Positions 43,594 to 52,233 of a stretch of 64,000 bases of DNA are shown here, piece by piece. The stretch comes from Microseira sp041929235 (GTDB lineage Bacteria > Cyanobacteriota > Cyanobacteriia > Cyanobacteriales > Aerosakkonemataceae). The notes beneath the pieces are model-generated. The model searched no databases. It was given only the letters and a program-made list of their open reading frames with translations, and was not told the DNA's origin. Each line of letters opens with the position of its first letter. Within the stretch, counting starts at the first letter, position 1. A program made the position numbers and the translations under genes. Location of the stretch: NCBI RefSeq assembly GCF_041929235.1, contig NZ_JBHFNP010000030.1:15620-79619 (forward strand). The letters are read 5' to 3'.

Positions 43594-44232
43594 TTATTGA
43601 CCTTTTTTAAACAACGCTCGGTAAACAGGTTCTCCTTTTGCTTGAGTGGCAATTTCCCGTTCTGTAGGCACTGGGAGGGGATTTTCTGGTAACCAAGTAT
43701 CGCCATTCTGACTCAAAAAAGCTGGATGATTAGCGAAGCGTTGCTGCATTTCCACCGCCACTTCTTCGATATCCGACTGAAGCAAAATTAATCCCCCTGG
43801 TGCTAAATAAGTTGCCAACAAATTAACCAATTCCGGTTGTACGATGCGCCGCTTTTGATGCCGTTTTTTAAACCAGGGATCGGGAAATTGAATCGTAACG
43901 TACTGTAACGTTCCCGGTGGCAGAGAACTGAGCAATGCTTGCAAAGTGTTATTGGCATTGCAAAACAGATAATGGAGATTGGTCAACCCCAACTCATCCC
44001 GCAAGCGATTTGCTTCTTCTACCAAGGGTTGGCGAATTTCTAATCCCAGAAAGTTCCAATCCGGTTGTAGTTGTGCCATTTTTAACACAAACCTTCCCCG
44101 CGCGCAGCCAATATCTAGATGTAAAGGCTGTGTCGGATTGGCGTATACTTTCTCCCAGAGGGGAGGCTCGGTAGGTGTCTGATACTTTCTACACAGGGGA
44201 TTGACATGTTGTCGAACTCGAACCGCAGACAA
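43594..44232 (-). CDS. trmB: tRNA (guanine-N7-)-methyltransferase TrmB
   Basis: A 212-residue class I SAM methyltransferase that methylates G46 in the variable loop of tRNAs. It contains LHLDIGCARGRFVLKMA (SAM motif I, about 38-54), NFLGLEIR, and the family signature QFPDPWFKKRHQKRRIV (about 112-130). The end ATQAKGEPVYRALF with TEREIATQAKG is typical. The start is TTG 44232, preceded by AAGGAG 7 bp upstream. Confidence 0.96.
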   Translation of the reverse strand: MSAVRVRQHVNPLCRKYQTPTEPPLWEKVYANPTQPLHLDIGCARGRFVLKMAQLQPDWNFLGLEIRQPLVEEANRLRDELGLTNLHYLFCNANNTLQALLSSLPPGTLQYVTIQFPDPWFKKRHQKRRIVQPELVNLLATYLAPGGLILLQSDIEEVAVEMQQRFANHPAFLSQNGDTWLPENPLPVPTEREIATQAKGEPVYRALFKKGQ

Positions 44233-44330
44233 GGTGACGCTCCTTTTAAGAATTTCAGATTTTAGATTGCAGATTGCAGATTTAAACCGCTACAGGAAAA
44301 GGATTTTAGCAATCCACAGGGTAAGGATGC

Positions 44331-44562
44331 TCTTGAGTGTTTTACTGGTGGCGGTGCGTTACACTTCGTTAACGCACCCTACATTATTACTGGAGGCGGT
44401 GCGTTACACTTCGTTAACGCACCCTACATTATTACTGGTGGCGGTGCGTTACACTTCGTTAACGCACTACATTATTACTGGTGGCGGTGCGTTACACTTC
44501 GTTAACGCACTACATTATTACTGGTGGCGGTGCGTTACACTTCGTTAACGCACCCTACATGC
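44331..44562. repeat. Five tandem GGTGCGTTA...TAACGCACC hairpins
   Basis: The palindrome GGTGCGTTACACTTCGTTAA(CGCAC) occurs five times at intervals of 45, 45, 43 and 43 bp, linked by CTACATTATTACTGGTGGC. The same core with a different linker forms the array at the right end of the window. The flanking parts of the 420-bp gap carry GATTNNN repeats (44256-44282, 44583-44612). Confidence 0.9.
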
Positions 44563-44652
44563 TCGATCCTCTCCCTCTTTTCAATCTAAAATCTAAAATC
44601 TAATATCTAAAATTTTCCTCTCGGTGTTATGAGTTGAAATTTTCGGTTTGCG

Positions 44653-45729
44653 GTGGTAAGCGACTTACACATTGCGGTACCTCACACCGTTTGGGATCAT
44701 CCTAGCCGGTTTCATCTGGTGGAATTGGGTATCCCGGCTTTAGAAATTGTACTGCGCCATCTGGAACAACTCGACTTGGATTTTATCCTGTTACCGGGGG
44801 ACTTGACGCAGCACGGGGAAGCGGATAACCATGCTTGGTTGAGCGATCGCATATCCCAGCTCCCTTTTCCAGCATATGTCGTTCCGGGAAATCACGACGT
44901 TCCCAGTTTACTACGCAACGAGCAATCGATTGGTTGGGCAGATTTCCCGCGCTACTACCGTAAAGCGGGTTACGACGACGCGACACAACTTTACTATACC
45001 TGCGAAGTTCTGCCCGGATTGCGCCTGATTGGACTCAACTCGAATCAATTTGACGCGGAAGGTAAGCAGATTGGATGTTTAGATGATACCCAGTTGGATT
45101 GGTTGGAACAAGTTCTAGCACAAACCAAAGACGAGTTTGTCTTGGTGATGGTGCATCATAACGTAGTCGAACACTTACCGAATCAATCCCAGCATCAGCT
45201 GGGGCGTCGGTATATGTTAGACAATGCACCCGTTTTACGGCAAATGCTGCGAAAAGCTGGGGTGCAATTGGTATTTACGGGTCATTTGCACGTCCAAGAT
45301 ATTGCCCAGGATGACGGTTTATACGATATCACTACCGGGTCTTTAGTCAGCTATCCCCACCCTTATCGCATCTTGCACTTCCGCACCGATAATTATGACC
45401 GCAAATGGTTGCAGGTCGAGTCGTATCGGGTGGGAGAAGTTCCGGGTTGGACGACTTTGGCGCAGACATCGCGGGAGTGGATTGGGGAGCGATCGCTTCC
45501 TTTCATGCTCAAATTGCTGACAGATACTCCTTTGAATTTACCCACTGCAACCGCAGAAAAACTAGCACCGAGTCTGCGCTATTTTTGGGCGGATATTGCC
45601 AACGGGGATGCTATTTTTGATTTTCCCCAATTTCCCCCCGCTGCCCGCAGGTATTTTGAGCAATTTGGTGCTATCAACCGCGACGGTATTCCCACGCTGA
45701 TTGATAATTGCACGACTTTGTTGCTTTAG
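44653..45729 (+). CDS. Metallophosphoesterase (cyclic nucleotide phosphodiesterase-like)
   Basis: A calcineurin-type phosphoesterase of about 358 residues. Metal-binding motifs visible are DLH (residues 4-6), LPGDLTQHGEADN, VPGNHDVPS, MVHHN and FTGHLHVQD, the set of CpdA/Icc-type enzymes. The expected first strand (FRFAVVSDLHIA) is encoded just upstream, but the frame there reads ATG AGT TGA AAT TTT CGG (44629-44646), so a TGA at codon 3 blocks the natural start. GTG 44653 would keep the DLH ligands but lose the first strand and has no ribosome-binding site. Activity is therefore uncertain. Confidence 0.82.
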   Translation: MVSDLHIAVPHTVWDHPSRFHLVELGIPALEIVLRHLEQLDLDFILLPGDLTQHGEADNHAWLSDRISQLPFPAYVVPGNHDVPSLLRNEQSIGWADFPRYYRKAGYDDATQLYYTCEVLPGLRLIGLNSNQFDAEGKQIGCLDDTQLDWLEQVLAQTKDEFVLVMVHHNVVEHLPNQSQHQLGRRYMLDNAPVLRQMLRKAGVQLVFTGHLHVQDIAQDDGLYDITTGSLVSYPHPYRILHFRTDNYDRKWLQVESYRVGEVPGWTTLAQTSREWIGERSLPFMLKLLTDTPLNLPTATAEKLAPSLRYFWADIANGDAIFDFPQFPPAARRYFEQFGAINRDGIPTLIDNCTTLLL

Positions 45730-46185
45730 CCTTCGTTCGTAGTAGGCGCTGCCATCGCCTACTACAAACCCGCGCCTCATGTTCCAATCTTAAATCTTAA
45801 ATCCCTTGACTTTTCTGTGAGTTTTCTGATATTGTTATTTTCATAATGGTCAAGGCGCGCGCTTATATATAACGGAAAAAAGATCGCGGCTGTTTGAGTA
45901 AGGAATATCAGAAAAAACTTGCCATTCACCCGGTAAAGAAAGCAGAAGCATCCCGATTCGCACCAGGGGTAGGGAACATCAGCAGACTTATGGCAAAATT
46001 CACAGCCCGATAGGGAATAAATTCCCTGTCTCATAGCTAAAGTCGGTTAAAACCGACTGTGAATCTTGGTTTTTAGTTTGTTTTAACGGACTTTAGCTAT
46101 TAGCCCGGAAATTGATTTCCGGGCGGGCTATGGGTTTTTGCCAGAGGTTTAGTCACAGCCCGAAAAGAAAGCAAAAGCATCCCGA
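45730..46185. repeat. Gene-free stretch with AGTCGGTT/AACCGACT and CCCGGAAAT/ATTTCCGGG hairpins
   Basis: An AGTCGGTT-AA-AACCGACT hairpin near 46041-46058 and a CCCGGAAAT...ATTTCCGGG hairpin near 46107-46126 belong to a repeat family that recurs around 51.93 and 52.19 kb. GAAAGCAGAAGCATCCCGATTCGCA occurs twice in slightly different forms (45940-45965, 46160-46190). No coding sequence is supported. Confidence 0.6.
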
Positions 46186-46525
46186 TTCGCAGCAGGGGTA
46201 GGGAACATCACCAGGCGTAGGGAACATCAATAAATTTTGTCGCCAATCCAAAGATGTTTGAATGTTCCCTGCAATATCGCATTCCCCAAAGATGAAAGTA
46301 TCTGACCAAAAATCAAAGCAAAGATTCCCGATGCGCAACGGGGGTAGGGAACATCAGTAAATTGTCCCGCCCAAAGATGTGGGAACGTTCCCAAAAATGT
46401 CGCATTCCCCAAAGATGAAAGTATCTGACCAAAAATCAAAGCAAAGATTCCCGATGCGCAACGGGGGTAGGGAACATCAGTAAATTGTCCCATTCCCCAA
46501 ATATGTTTGAATGTTCCCTACAATT
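46186..46525. repeat. REP-like array with GTAGGGAACAT core and 122-bp direct repeats
   Basis: Units open GGGGTAGGGAACATCA and close TGTTTGAATGTTCCCT. A block containing GTCGCATTCCCCAAAGATGA and GATTCCCGATGCGCAAC occurs at 46277-46370 and again at 46399-46490 nearly unchanged. The GTAGGGA end is shared with the RAYT-flanking repeats. Confidence 0.8.
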
Positions 46526-46614
46526 TTGAACCCCGTGTCCCTGCAATTTTGCGTCACACCCAATGGAAAAAGGCTGTCATTTCAGGTTAATTTTCTCGCG
46601 CGTCAAGCTTTTAT

Positions 46615-46832
46615 ACTCGCGAGTGAGTTTTTTAGCTTCGCTAACGAGTCTTTTAAACTCGACGGCGAGTAAAAGAGACTCGCCAATGAGTCTAAATGAC
46701 AAGGGCGACGAGTATCTGAAACTCGACGGCGAGTAAAACAGACTCGTGCATGAGTATAAAAGACAAGGGCGACGAGTGTCCCAGACTCAATCGCGAGTAT
46801 CAGATACTCATACTCAATCGCGAGTATTTGAG
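46615..46832. repeat. 21-22-bp tandem repeat ACTCGnnnnCGAGT
   Basis: About ten units begin ACTCG and contain (C/T)GAGT 9-10 bp later. The period is 21 bp with two 22-bp units (ACAAGGGCGACGAGT...). Each unit is itself a short palindrome. Translated, the period gives heptapeptides (minus strand: SLKDSLA, KLKNSLA), but the 22-bp units break frame. Confidence 0.8.
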
Positions 46833-46854
46833 GCAATAGCGGCTGGTGTAGAGC

Positions 46855-47056
46855 TTATTCTGAGAGTAGTTGTTGTAATCGTGCGAGTATTTCTGGCTGG
46901 GTTTCTTCATCGGCAGAGTCTAGCTGCTGCCATCATTGCTGCGCTGCGGGAGATTGTTGGAGTAGCTGGGTACACTTTACCAAGCGCGAGGAATTCCTGA
47001 ACTGTCTCTGCTTGTTTTGATCCCAGTCGCTGTAATATTGCGAGAGATTGCTGCCA
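46855..47056 (-). pseudogene. Decayed gene fragment, family not recognised
   Basis: On the minus strand one frame reads WQQSLAILQRLGSKQAETVQEFLALGKVYPATPT, and a neighbouring frame then reads WQQLDSADEETQPEILARLQQLLSE before a stop. The composition looks protein-like, but a shift and an internal stop separate the pieces, and no start is seen. The rest of the gap to 47347 has no gene. Confidence 0.25.
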
Positions 47057-47347
47057 GTGCTAAAGGCTCTCCCGTAGTTATGGTGATAAATTTATCTAAT
47101 ATTTTGTAGGTGGGTTGAGCGTGGGATTACCCAACTCTCTCCAAGCTAACAAGTTTGGTTTCGGCTCGCGGAACCCAATTTAAAGTATATAAGATATTAT
47201 TATAAAGTAAACTAGAGGAAAGCCGAATCTGCGTCTCTTTAGATCGCAGAGTGTCAAAAAGGCTGTATCCTTGTAAAAGGTCGAGTTGTTAGAGCGTAAA
47301 CCACAGGACTGCAATCGCAGCCAAAACTTGTGACATCGCTCTGGCTA

Positions 47348-47708
47348 GGGGGCGTGGCGGAATGGTAGACGCTACGGACTTAGAAAACTGAGCCTTGATG
47401 GAGAAATCCTTCAAGTGACCGCTCTCAAATTCAGGGAAACCTAAATCTGGCAACAGACAAGGCAATCCTGAGCCAAGCCCAACAATTTCAGATTTTAGAT
47501 TTGCGATTTGAGATTGGGATGTCAATCCAAAATCCAAAATCCAAAATCGCGGGAAGGTGCAGAGACCCGACGGGAGCTACCCTAACGTCAAGTCGAGGGT
47601 AAAGGGAGGGTCCAATTCTCAAAGCCAGCTGGCAGCAGCGAAAGTTGCGGGAGAATGAAAATCCGTTGACCGTAAAAGGTCGTGTGGGTTCAAGTCCCAC
47701 CGCCCCCA
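47348..47708 (+). tRNA. trnL-UAA: tRNA-Leu(UAA), interrupted by a group I intron
   Basis: The 5' exon 47348-47381 (GGGGGCGTGGCGGAATGG...ACGGACTT) and 3' exon 47658-47708 (AAAATCCGTTGACC...CCACCGCCCCCA) join to an 85-nt tRNA. Acceptor arms GGGGGCG/CGCCCCC pair perfectly and the TTCAAGT T-loop is present. Splicing restores anticodon TAA. CCA is not encoded beyond the discriminator A. Confidence 0.97.
47382..47657 (+). other. Group I intron in trnL(UAA)
   Basis: The 276-nt intron sits between the first and second anticodon bases, the position conserved in cyanobacteria and plastids. It starts AGAAAACTGAGCCTTGATGG and ends ...GGAGAATG (terminal G). Core segments are present (CCTAAATCTGGCAACAGACAAGG region, GGTGCAGAGACCCGACGGGAGC). 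A peripheral loop (47487-47547) consists of degenerate GATTNNN heptanucleotide repeats and their complements, as described for the P6b stem of such introns. No endonuclease is encoded. Confidence 0.93.
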
Positions 47709-47770
47709 TAACCACAGAAGAGTGCAAAACTCTCTAAAACGCCAGTCTAGGAATGCCAATGGGCTATGCC

Positions 47771-49255
47771 CTATGACCCGTGAGTCATGCCGATCGCGCC
47801 ATCGCCGTAGAGGGAATGGTCTTTAATTTCGATGCCTAATTCGGCGAGGCGGTTTTCCCATTCTTGGCGGGTACCGATCTGGTGGCGACGATCTAAAAGT
47901 CCGGCAATTTCTTCTTGGTGGGTTAATTCGGCAAATTGTTCGTATAAGGGATAGTCGCGGGTAACGAAGGTTTCTTTGCGGTGCAAGATGGGCGGATTTT
48001 TTCTACTGCTGTAGTCGCGATAGGTGACTTTAAGATCGGGTAATTTTATTGTCATGCTGCTGTCTAAGGCGGGATGGGCAACGCTGTCGAATTCGGGGTA
48101 GAAAAGATAGGAAATTTGGGGTTTATCGATGTGGAATTTAACTAAAGTCGCCCCTTCCATGCGCCCGATGGTACGACTGGCACAACCTTCATAAAGCCGC
48201 AATAAGGGGTTGAGTGCTTCTAAGGCAGAAACGTGGACGTAAAGCGCGGTGGTCAGATGTTTTCCGATTTTGCTAACTCGGCAGGCATTTTGAATTACTC
48301 CGGGTTTTCCTAAGCTAAAAAGCATGTCTTCAGCAGCTTCGCAAGCTTCGTAATATGTGCCGAAAAAGGCTTTGATGTCTTGTCGCATTTCGGGGGCGAG
48401 GTCTTTGAATTTGGGGCGATCGCTAAATTCGGTGAGGGCAAGGTAAACTTGGATATCCAGGGAACGACGGTATGCGATCGCATCCCATTCGGCTTCGTCG
48501 GTTGCTTGTAAAATCACTTTATAAGCACGAGAAAAACTGCCAAATTCCAGTATTAATTCTGCGGATTCCGGTAATTCATTTTTAACGGGTAAGCGTCCGC
48601 GATCGCTAATAAATTCCATCAGCGGTTGCAATTGTTCTCGGTAGTCTTCAAACCGCTTGCTGGGCATTCTGATACTGGGAATGTAACTGCGCGATCGCCA
48701 CCTGGATGCGCGAAAGTTTTCTTTTGCTTGTTCATCCCGAAAAACGAAGTAAATACCCAATGCTACTGGTACTGGATCGACGCCTAAAACTTGGTCGATA
48801 TATGCTTTCAGTTCTGACTGTTCATAATATTTTTGGAACGTATTGCGGCAGGTAACAATACCGTCACCATAAGCAATTTTATCCGGACCTCGGTTATCAA
48901 TTAAAACTTGGGCGGAAACAATTAAAACTTGCTGGGTAAGTTGCCAAGCTTTTAACAACGCTTCCCGGCGTTCTTCGGTATCTTCGATAACATTGATAAC
49001 GTAACCCAAGTTAATGATATCCGAGGGAACTAGAGGCGCATCGGGGAAGTAATAAGGGTCCCATCCGGCGCTAACGTAGCCTTTATATGCCATTCGCGCT
49101 ACATCGCCGCCGTAGCCGCAGCCGTAGTCAAAAAACGTGGTATTTTCGTTAAAAAGTTCTGCTGCTAAAGCAACGCGCACGGGAATAGAAAGATCGATGC
49201 GGACAATGGCGGCGCGATGACGTTCGATTTCTATTGTGGGAGAAGATTCGTCCAT
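47771..49255 (-). CDS. DNA phosphorothioation-associated putative methyltransferase
   Basis: A 494-residue protein of the methyltransferase family found beside dnd genes. It opens with IERHRAAIVRIDLSIPVRVALAAELF, then SAM-binding motif FFDYGCGYGGDVARMAYKGY (about 41-60) and DIINLGYVINVIEDTEERREALLKAW. The C-terminal half (about 200-494) is unique to the family. It is the last gene of the dnd operon, 120 bp after dndE, and converges on trnL(UAA) with 62 bp between them. It may modify DNA or a Dnd component; its target has not been shown in the sequence. Confidence 0.88.
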   Translation of the reverse strand: MDESSPTIEIERHRAAIVRIDLSIPVRVALAAELFNENTTFFDYGCGYGGDVARMAYKGYVSAGWDPYYFPDAPLVPSDIINLGYVINVIEDTEERREALLKAWQLTQQVLIVSAQVLIDNRGPDKIAYGDGIVTCRNTFQKYYEQSELKAYIDQVLGVDPVPVALGIYFVFRDEQAKENFRASRWRSRSYIPSIRMPSKRFEDYREQLQPLMEFISDRGRLPVKNELPESAELILEFGSFSRAYKVILQATDEAEWDAIAYRRSLDIQVYLALTEFSDRPKFKDLAPEMRQDIKAFFGTYYEACEAAEDMLFSLGKPGVIQNACRVSKIGKHLTTALYVHVSALEALNPLLRLYEGCASRTIGRMEGATLVKFHIDKPQISYLFYPEFDSVAHPALDSSMTIKLPDLKVTYRDYSSRKNPPILHRKETFVTRDYPLYEQFAELTHQEEIAGLLDRRHQIGTRQEWENRLAELGIEIKDHSLYGDGAIGMTHGS

Positions 49256-49288
49256 ATGCGAATCCCCAAATTTAGGTGTTAAATAAAA

Positions 49289-49374
49289 ACCTAACCCCCC
49301 AGCCCCCTTCCCTGCAAGGGAAGGGGGTGTAATTAACTCCCCTCTCCTTGCAGGAGAGGGGTTGGGGGAGAGGT
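49289..49374. repeat. Two G/C-rich palindromes between dndE and the methyltransferase gene
   Basis: CCCCCTTCCC-TGCAA-GGGAAGGGGG-like (49303-49327) and CCCCTCTCCT...AGGAGAGGGG (49339-49361) are both strong hairpins of a cyanobacterial repeat family, nested in ACCTAACCCCCC...GGGGGAGAGGT. Confidence 0.85.
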
Positions 49375-49375
49375 T

Positions 49376-49774
49376 TTACGTCTTATTTTGCGATACTAGC
49401 GCGATTTGAATTAAGTCTTCAATTTTCTTCATATTTTGCTCTCCGGCTAAATAACCGATACCGCGATGCAGGTGTAGGCGAAATTGACTAGCGAGGGTTT
49501 CTTTATCGGTTCCTAAGCCATCATTATGACAGCGTTGTTGGAGGGCAATTACTAAAATATCAGACAATTCTCCCCCAAAAACGCGCCAATTCATCTCGAC
49601 GTTGCTGTCTGCTGGAATTGGTACGGGAGAGGGGATAGTAGGTTCGGCGAGGGAACGACAAAATGCCCAGCGGCAGAGAATATTCCACTGGTCAATTTTG
49701 GTGATGCGCTTGAGTTTTGTGAGTTGTTCTTTTGCGGTTTGAGAAAGAACAATTCGGTTAGTTGGGGGTTCCAT
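49376..49774 (-). CDS. dndE: DNA sulfur modification protein DndE
   Basis: The 132-residue DndE binds nicked DNA in the Dnd complex that replaces a non-bridging phosphate oxygen with sulfur. Family features include NRIVLSQTAKEQLTKLKRITKIDQWNILCRWAFC and the C-terminal FRLHLHRGIGYL. Basic residues in the N-terminal half fit DNA contact. It follows dndD by 77 bp, across a perfect palindrome. Confidence 0.93.
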   Translation of the reverse strand: MEPPTNRIVLSQTAKEQLTKLKRITKIDQWNILCRWAFCRSLAEPTIPSPVPIPADSNVEMNWRVFGGELSDILVIALQQRCHNDGLGTDKETLASQFRLHLHRGIGYLAGEQNMKKIEDLIQIALVSQNKT

Positions 49775-49805
49775 AAATTGATTTTAGATTTTAGATTTTT
49801 TACCC

Positions 49806-49838
49806 AGAAACCCGGTTTTTTCAAAAAACCGGGTTTCT
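49806..49838. repeat. Perfect 16-bp palindrome between dndD and dndE
   Basis: AGAAACCCGGTTTTTT and its exact complement are separated by one C. It could attenuate transcription into dndE and the methyltransferase gene. It is the best-preserved copy of a dispersed repeat (3.12, 43.17, 58.99 kb). Confidence 0.9.
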
Positions 49839-49851
49839 CACGCTACAAGGT

Positions 49852-51852
49852 TTACCAGAAATAACCGGGTTCTACGTTTGTATGGCGATCGCTGGGATTA
49901 TACTTCAGCAGGTACTCGCGGGCGATCGCATCCTGTTGTCTCAAGTTTTCCACTTCGGTTTTGCCAATTTCAGTATCGGTGGAAAGCAATATTACTTGAT
50001 GGGAAGCAGAGGGAAAGTATCGTTCCACCAAATTCTGACGGTGAGACGAATCTAATCGCCCTAAAGGTGTATCAATTGCGACAGGTAAATGCTGTCCGGA
50101 AACCCGCGCCAGTCCCCATAAAAATGCGATTGCTAAAAGTTGCTTTTCCCCAGCGGATAGGCGATGTTTGGGAACGGGTTGTCCTTGGAAGTCGTAGAGG
50201 GAAAGACTGAAGGTGTTGGTATCAATAATGACGCGATGCACGAGGTCTGATTTGTGCAAAAGATAGCCGAAACAGTTGGTTACTTCTAACTCTAATTTAT
50301 TCAATTTTTTCAGAGTTAGTTTTTCTTTAAATAGCTTGAGTGTAGTTTGCACTTTGGCGCAAGCGCCGATGATATGCTGATTGTTTTTTAGCTTGATAAA
50401 GTCTGTGCTGTATGCTTCTAATTCTTTTTGGGTTTTGGCGATTTCCTTGTTTAATTCTTCGTAACGACGTTTAGCAATTTCTTCGGCAGCTTTGGCTTTA
50501 GCGTGTTCGTTTTGCGCCTCTCTTACATCATTTTTCAATTTTTCGTATGCTTCTGGAGATGCTGCGATCGCTAGCTGTCTTTCTATAAATTCTATCTCTA
50601 TTTCTAGTTCTTTGAGTTGTTTTATTTTTGACTCTGCTTGATTTTGACTATCTTTTATTTGGTAGCGCAGCAGGTTTTCCAGTTGATTAATTGCTTCAAT
50701 ATCGGCAGCTAACCAAGGTTGTTTATCGGTGCTGGCGGCTTGTTCTAGTTCTTGATATTCTTGGTCGAAAATGGTTTTTATTTGCTCTAATGCTGATGTT
50801 TTTAATGATAGTTTATTTATCGATTTTAGGATGCGTTCGCTTCTCTTTTTCAAAACCTCCCATTCAATTTTTGCTTGTTGTTGGCGGGTTTCATTTTCCG
50901 CTTGGGTTTTTGTTTGCATTAGCAGCGGTGAAATCAGCGCCAAAGGTAAAACCCCAGCGGCTAATTCAACCATCCCCTGACGAGATTTATCGGTGTCTGC
51001 GATTAATTTTTTCTGCTGCGTGTCTAGGACGTTGCGTTCTGCGGCTATTTTACCACCTTCATAAATAAACTTTTCCTCGACTTGGTTTAGTTGCTCTTTG
51101 GCGCGTTCTAACTGTGAAAAGCAAATAGCTTTTTCTTGCGCTGCTGCTTCTTTTTCTGCACATAGTTGCTGAAATTTTTGTTCAATTTTCTCTAAAGCTT
51201 CAAGTTCTTTCGCCCCGGCAATTTCTTTGCGTTTGCGACTGGTTAAAATATCTAAATCAACGGATAATCTTTCGGCAAGTTCTAGCCCTAAAAGCGAACG
51301 AATAGCATCAACAACAAGGGGGGGAGGTGTTTCGAGTTCGGCAAGTTCTTTCACCTGTTCGCCGTCAAACAGAAATAGATTAGAAATTCCCAAAGGTAGC
51401 AGAGTTTCTATATATTCATCCCAGGTATTGACTAAAGCTTTATCGGGCCATCCTTCCTGATTCAATTCATCATAAACAATAATTCCTAACGTATCTTTCC
51501 CATCTTTGGGTTCTTTAGTCCAATATCTGACTATTTTAAATCGAGTCAGTTTATCGTTTTGAACATGTTCAAATTCTAATTCAATCCGGGTTGTTTCTGT
51601 CGGTGGAGTGTTGCGATTGACGCATTGGATCAGAAAGTCAGTGTAGCCCAAAGTGTTGCGCGTAGAACATTGGGCGCGACTGCCATATAACGCGAGGCGA
51701 ATCGCATCCATTAGGGTAGTTTTACCACCGCCATTCATACCGCCAAACAGGATAATAGGGCGAATGTTGCCATCAGTTTCTGGGCGGAGGTTGATGACGT
51801 GTTTGCCCAGATAAGGGCCGAAATTTTCTAGTATCAGTTCGAGAAATATCAC
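49852..51852 (-). CDS. dndD: DNA sulfur modification ATPase DndD
   Basis: The 666-residue SMC/Rad50-like ATPase of the phosphorothioation complex. The Walker A GGMNGGGKTT (37-46) lies in the N-terminal lobe, a long coiled coil spans about 190-520, and the C-terminal lobe has the signature LSAGEKQLLAIAFLWGLAR and Walker B/D-loop LPVAIDTPLGRLDSSHR. DndD hydrolyses ATP and is thought to open DNA for sulfur insertion. It starts 381 bp after dndC, the longest gap in the operon. Confidence 0.95.
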   Translation of the reverse strand: MIFLELILENFGPYLGKHVINLRPETDGNIRPIILFGGMNGGGKTTLMDAIRLALYGSRAQCSTRNTLGYTDFLIQCVNRNTPPTETTRIELEFEHVQNDKLTRFKIVRYWTKEPKDGKDTLGIIVYDELNQEGWPDKALVNTWDEYIETLLPLGISNLFLFDGEQVKELAELETPPPLVVDAIRSLLGLELAERLSVDLDILTSRKRKEIAGAKELEALEKIEQKFQQLCAEKEAAAQEKAICFSQLERAKEQLNQVEEKFIYEGGKIAAERNVLDTQQKKLIADTDKSRQGMVELAAGVLPLALISPLLMQTKTQAENETRQQQAKIEWEVLKKRSERILKSINKLSLKTSALEQIKTIFDQEYQELEQAASTDKQPWLAADIEAINQLENLLRYQIKDSQNQAESKIKQLKELEIEIEFIERQLAIAASPEAYEKLKNDVREAQNEHAKAKAAEEIAKRRYEELNKEIAKTQKELEAYSTDFIKLKNNQHIIGACAKVQTTLKLFKEKLTLKKLNKLELEVTNCFGYLLHKSDLVHRVIIDTNTFSLSLYDFQGQPVPKHRLSAGEKQLLAIAFLWGLARVSGQHLPVAIDTPLGRLDSSHRQNLVERYFPSASHQVILLSTDTEIGKTEVENLRQQDAIAREYLLKYNPSDRHTNVEPGYFW

Positions 51853-52233
51853 GTTTAATTTTGAGAGGAGAGTTGAGAGTTGATTTGGCTGAGAACTTGC
51901 ACCAGCGCCGGGAACTAGGGCAGGTTTACAGTCAGTTTTAACTGACTTTCGCTATTAGCGCGGAAATAAATGATACTGTTGGTCAAGCAACTGCCGGGTT
52001 TGACCCCTCCCCAACCCCTAAGAGAAGCGGGGAGGGGCTTTAAGGCTTCCCCAACGCTGCAAGCGTTGGGGGCTTTTGGGTGAGGGGAAAATGGAACAAT
52101 TAAATGACTCCCTCTTTTTACTCCCCCAACGCTGCAAGCGTTGGGGGCTTTTGGGTGAGGTTTTTTGATTCGCCAACAGACAGGATCATAAATTTCCGGG
52201 CGGGTTTTAGGCACAAGTGACAGTTTAGTGCTG
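51853..52233. repeat. Repeat-filled spacer between dndC and dndD
   Basis: Contains AGTCAGTT-TT-AACTGACT (51930-51947) and two copies of a CCCCAACGCT-GCA-AGCGTTGGGG palindrome with following GGCTTTTGGGTGAGG (52049-52086, 52123-52160). Open frames here translate the repeats only. Such insertions inside a functional operon suggest the spacer tolerates, or uses, strong hairpins. Confidence 0.85.

Noticed and set aside
30404..45729. Stop-codon reassignment as explanation for the three in-frame stops
   Set aside because: TAA and TGA end many intact genes in the same window at their expected C-termini, so recoding is not supported.
46603..47000. Heptapeptide-like frames on both strands over the ACTCG array
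   Set aside because: They follow from the 21-bp period; 22-bp units break the register and no start site or conserved domain is present.
47289..47727. Two minus-strand frames across trnL
   Set aside because: They lie on the antisense of the tRNA exons and intron.
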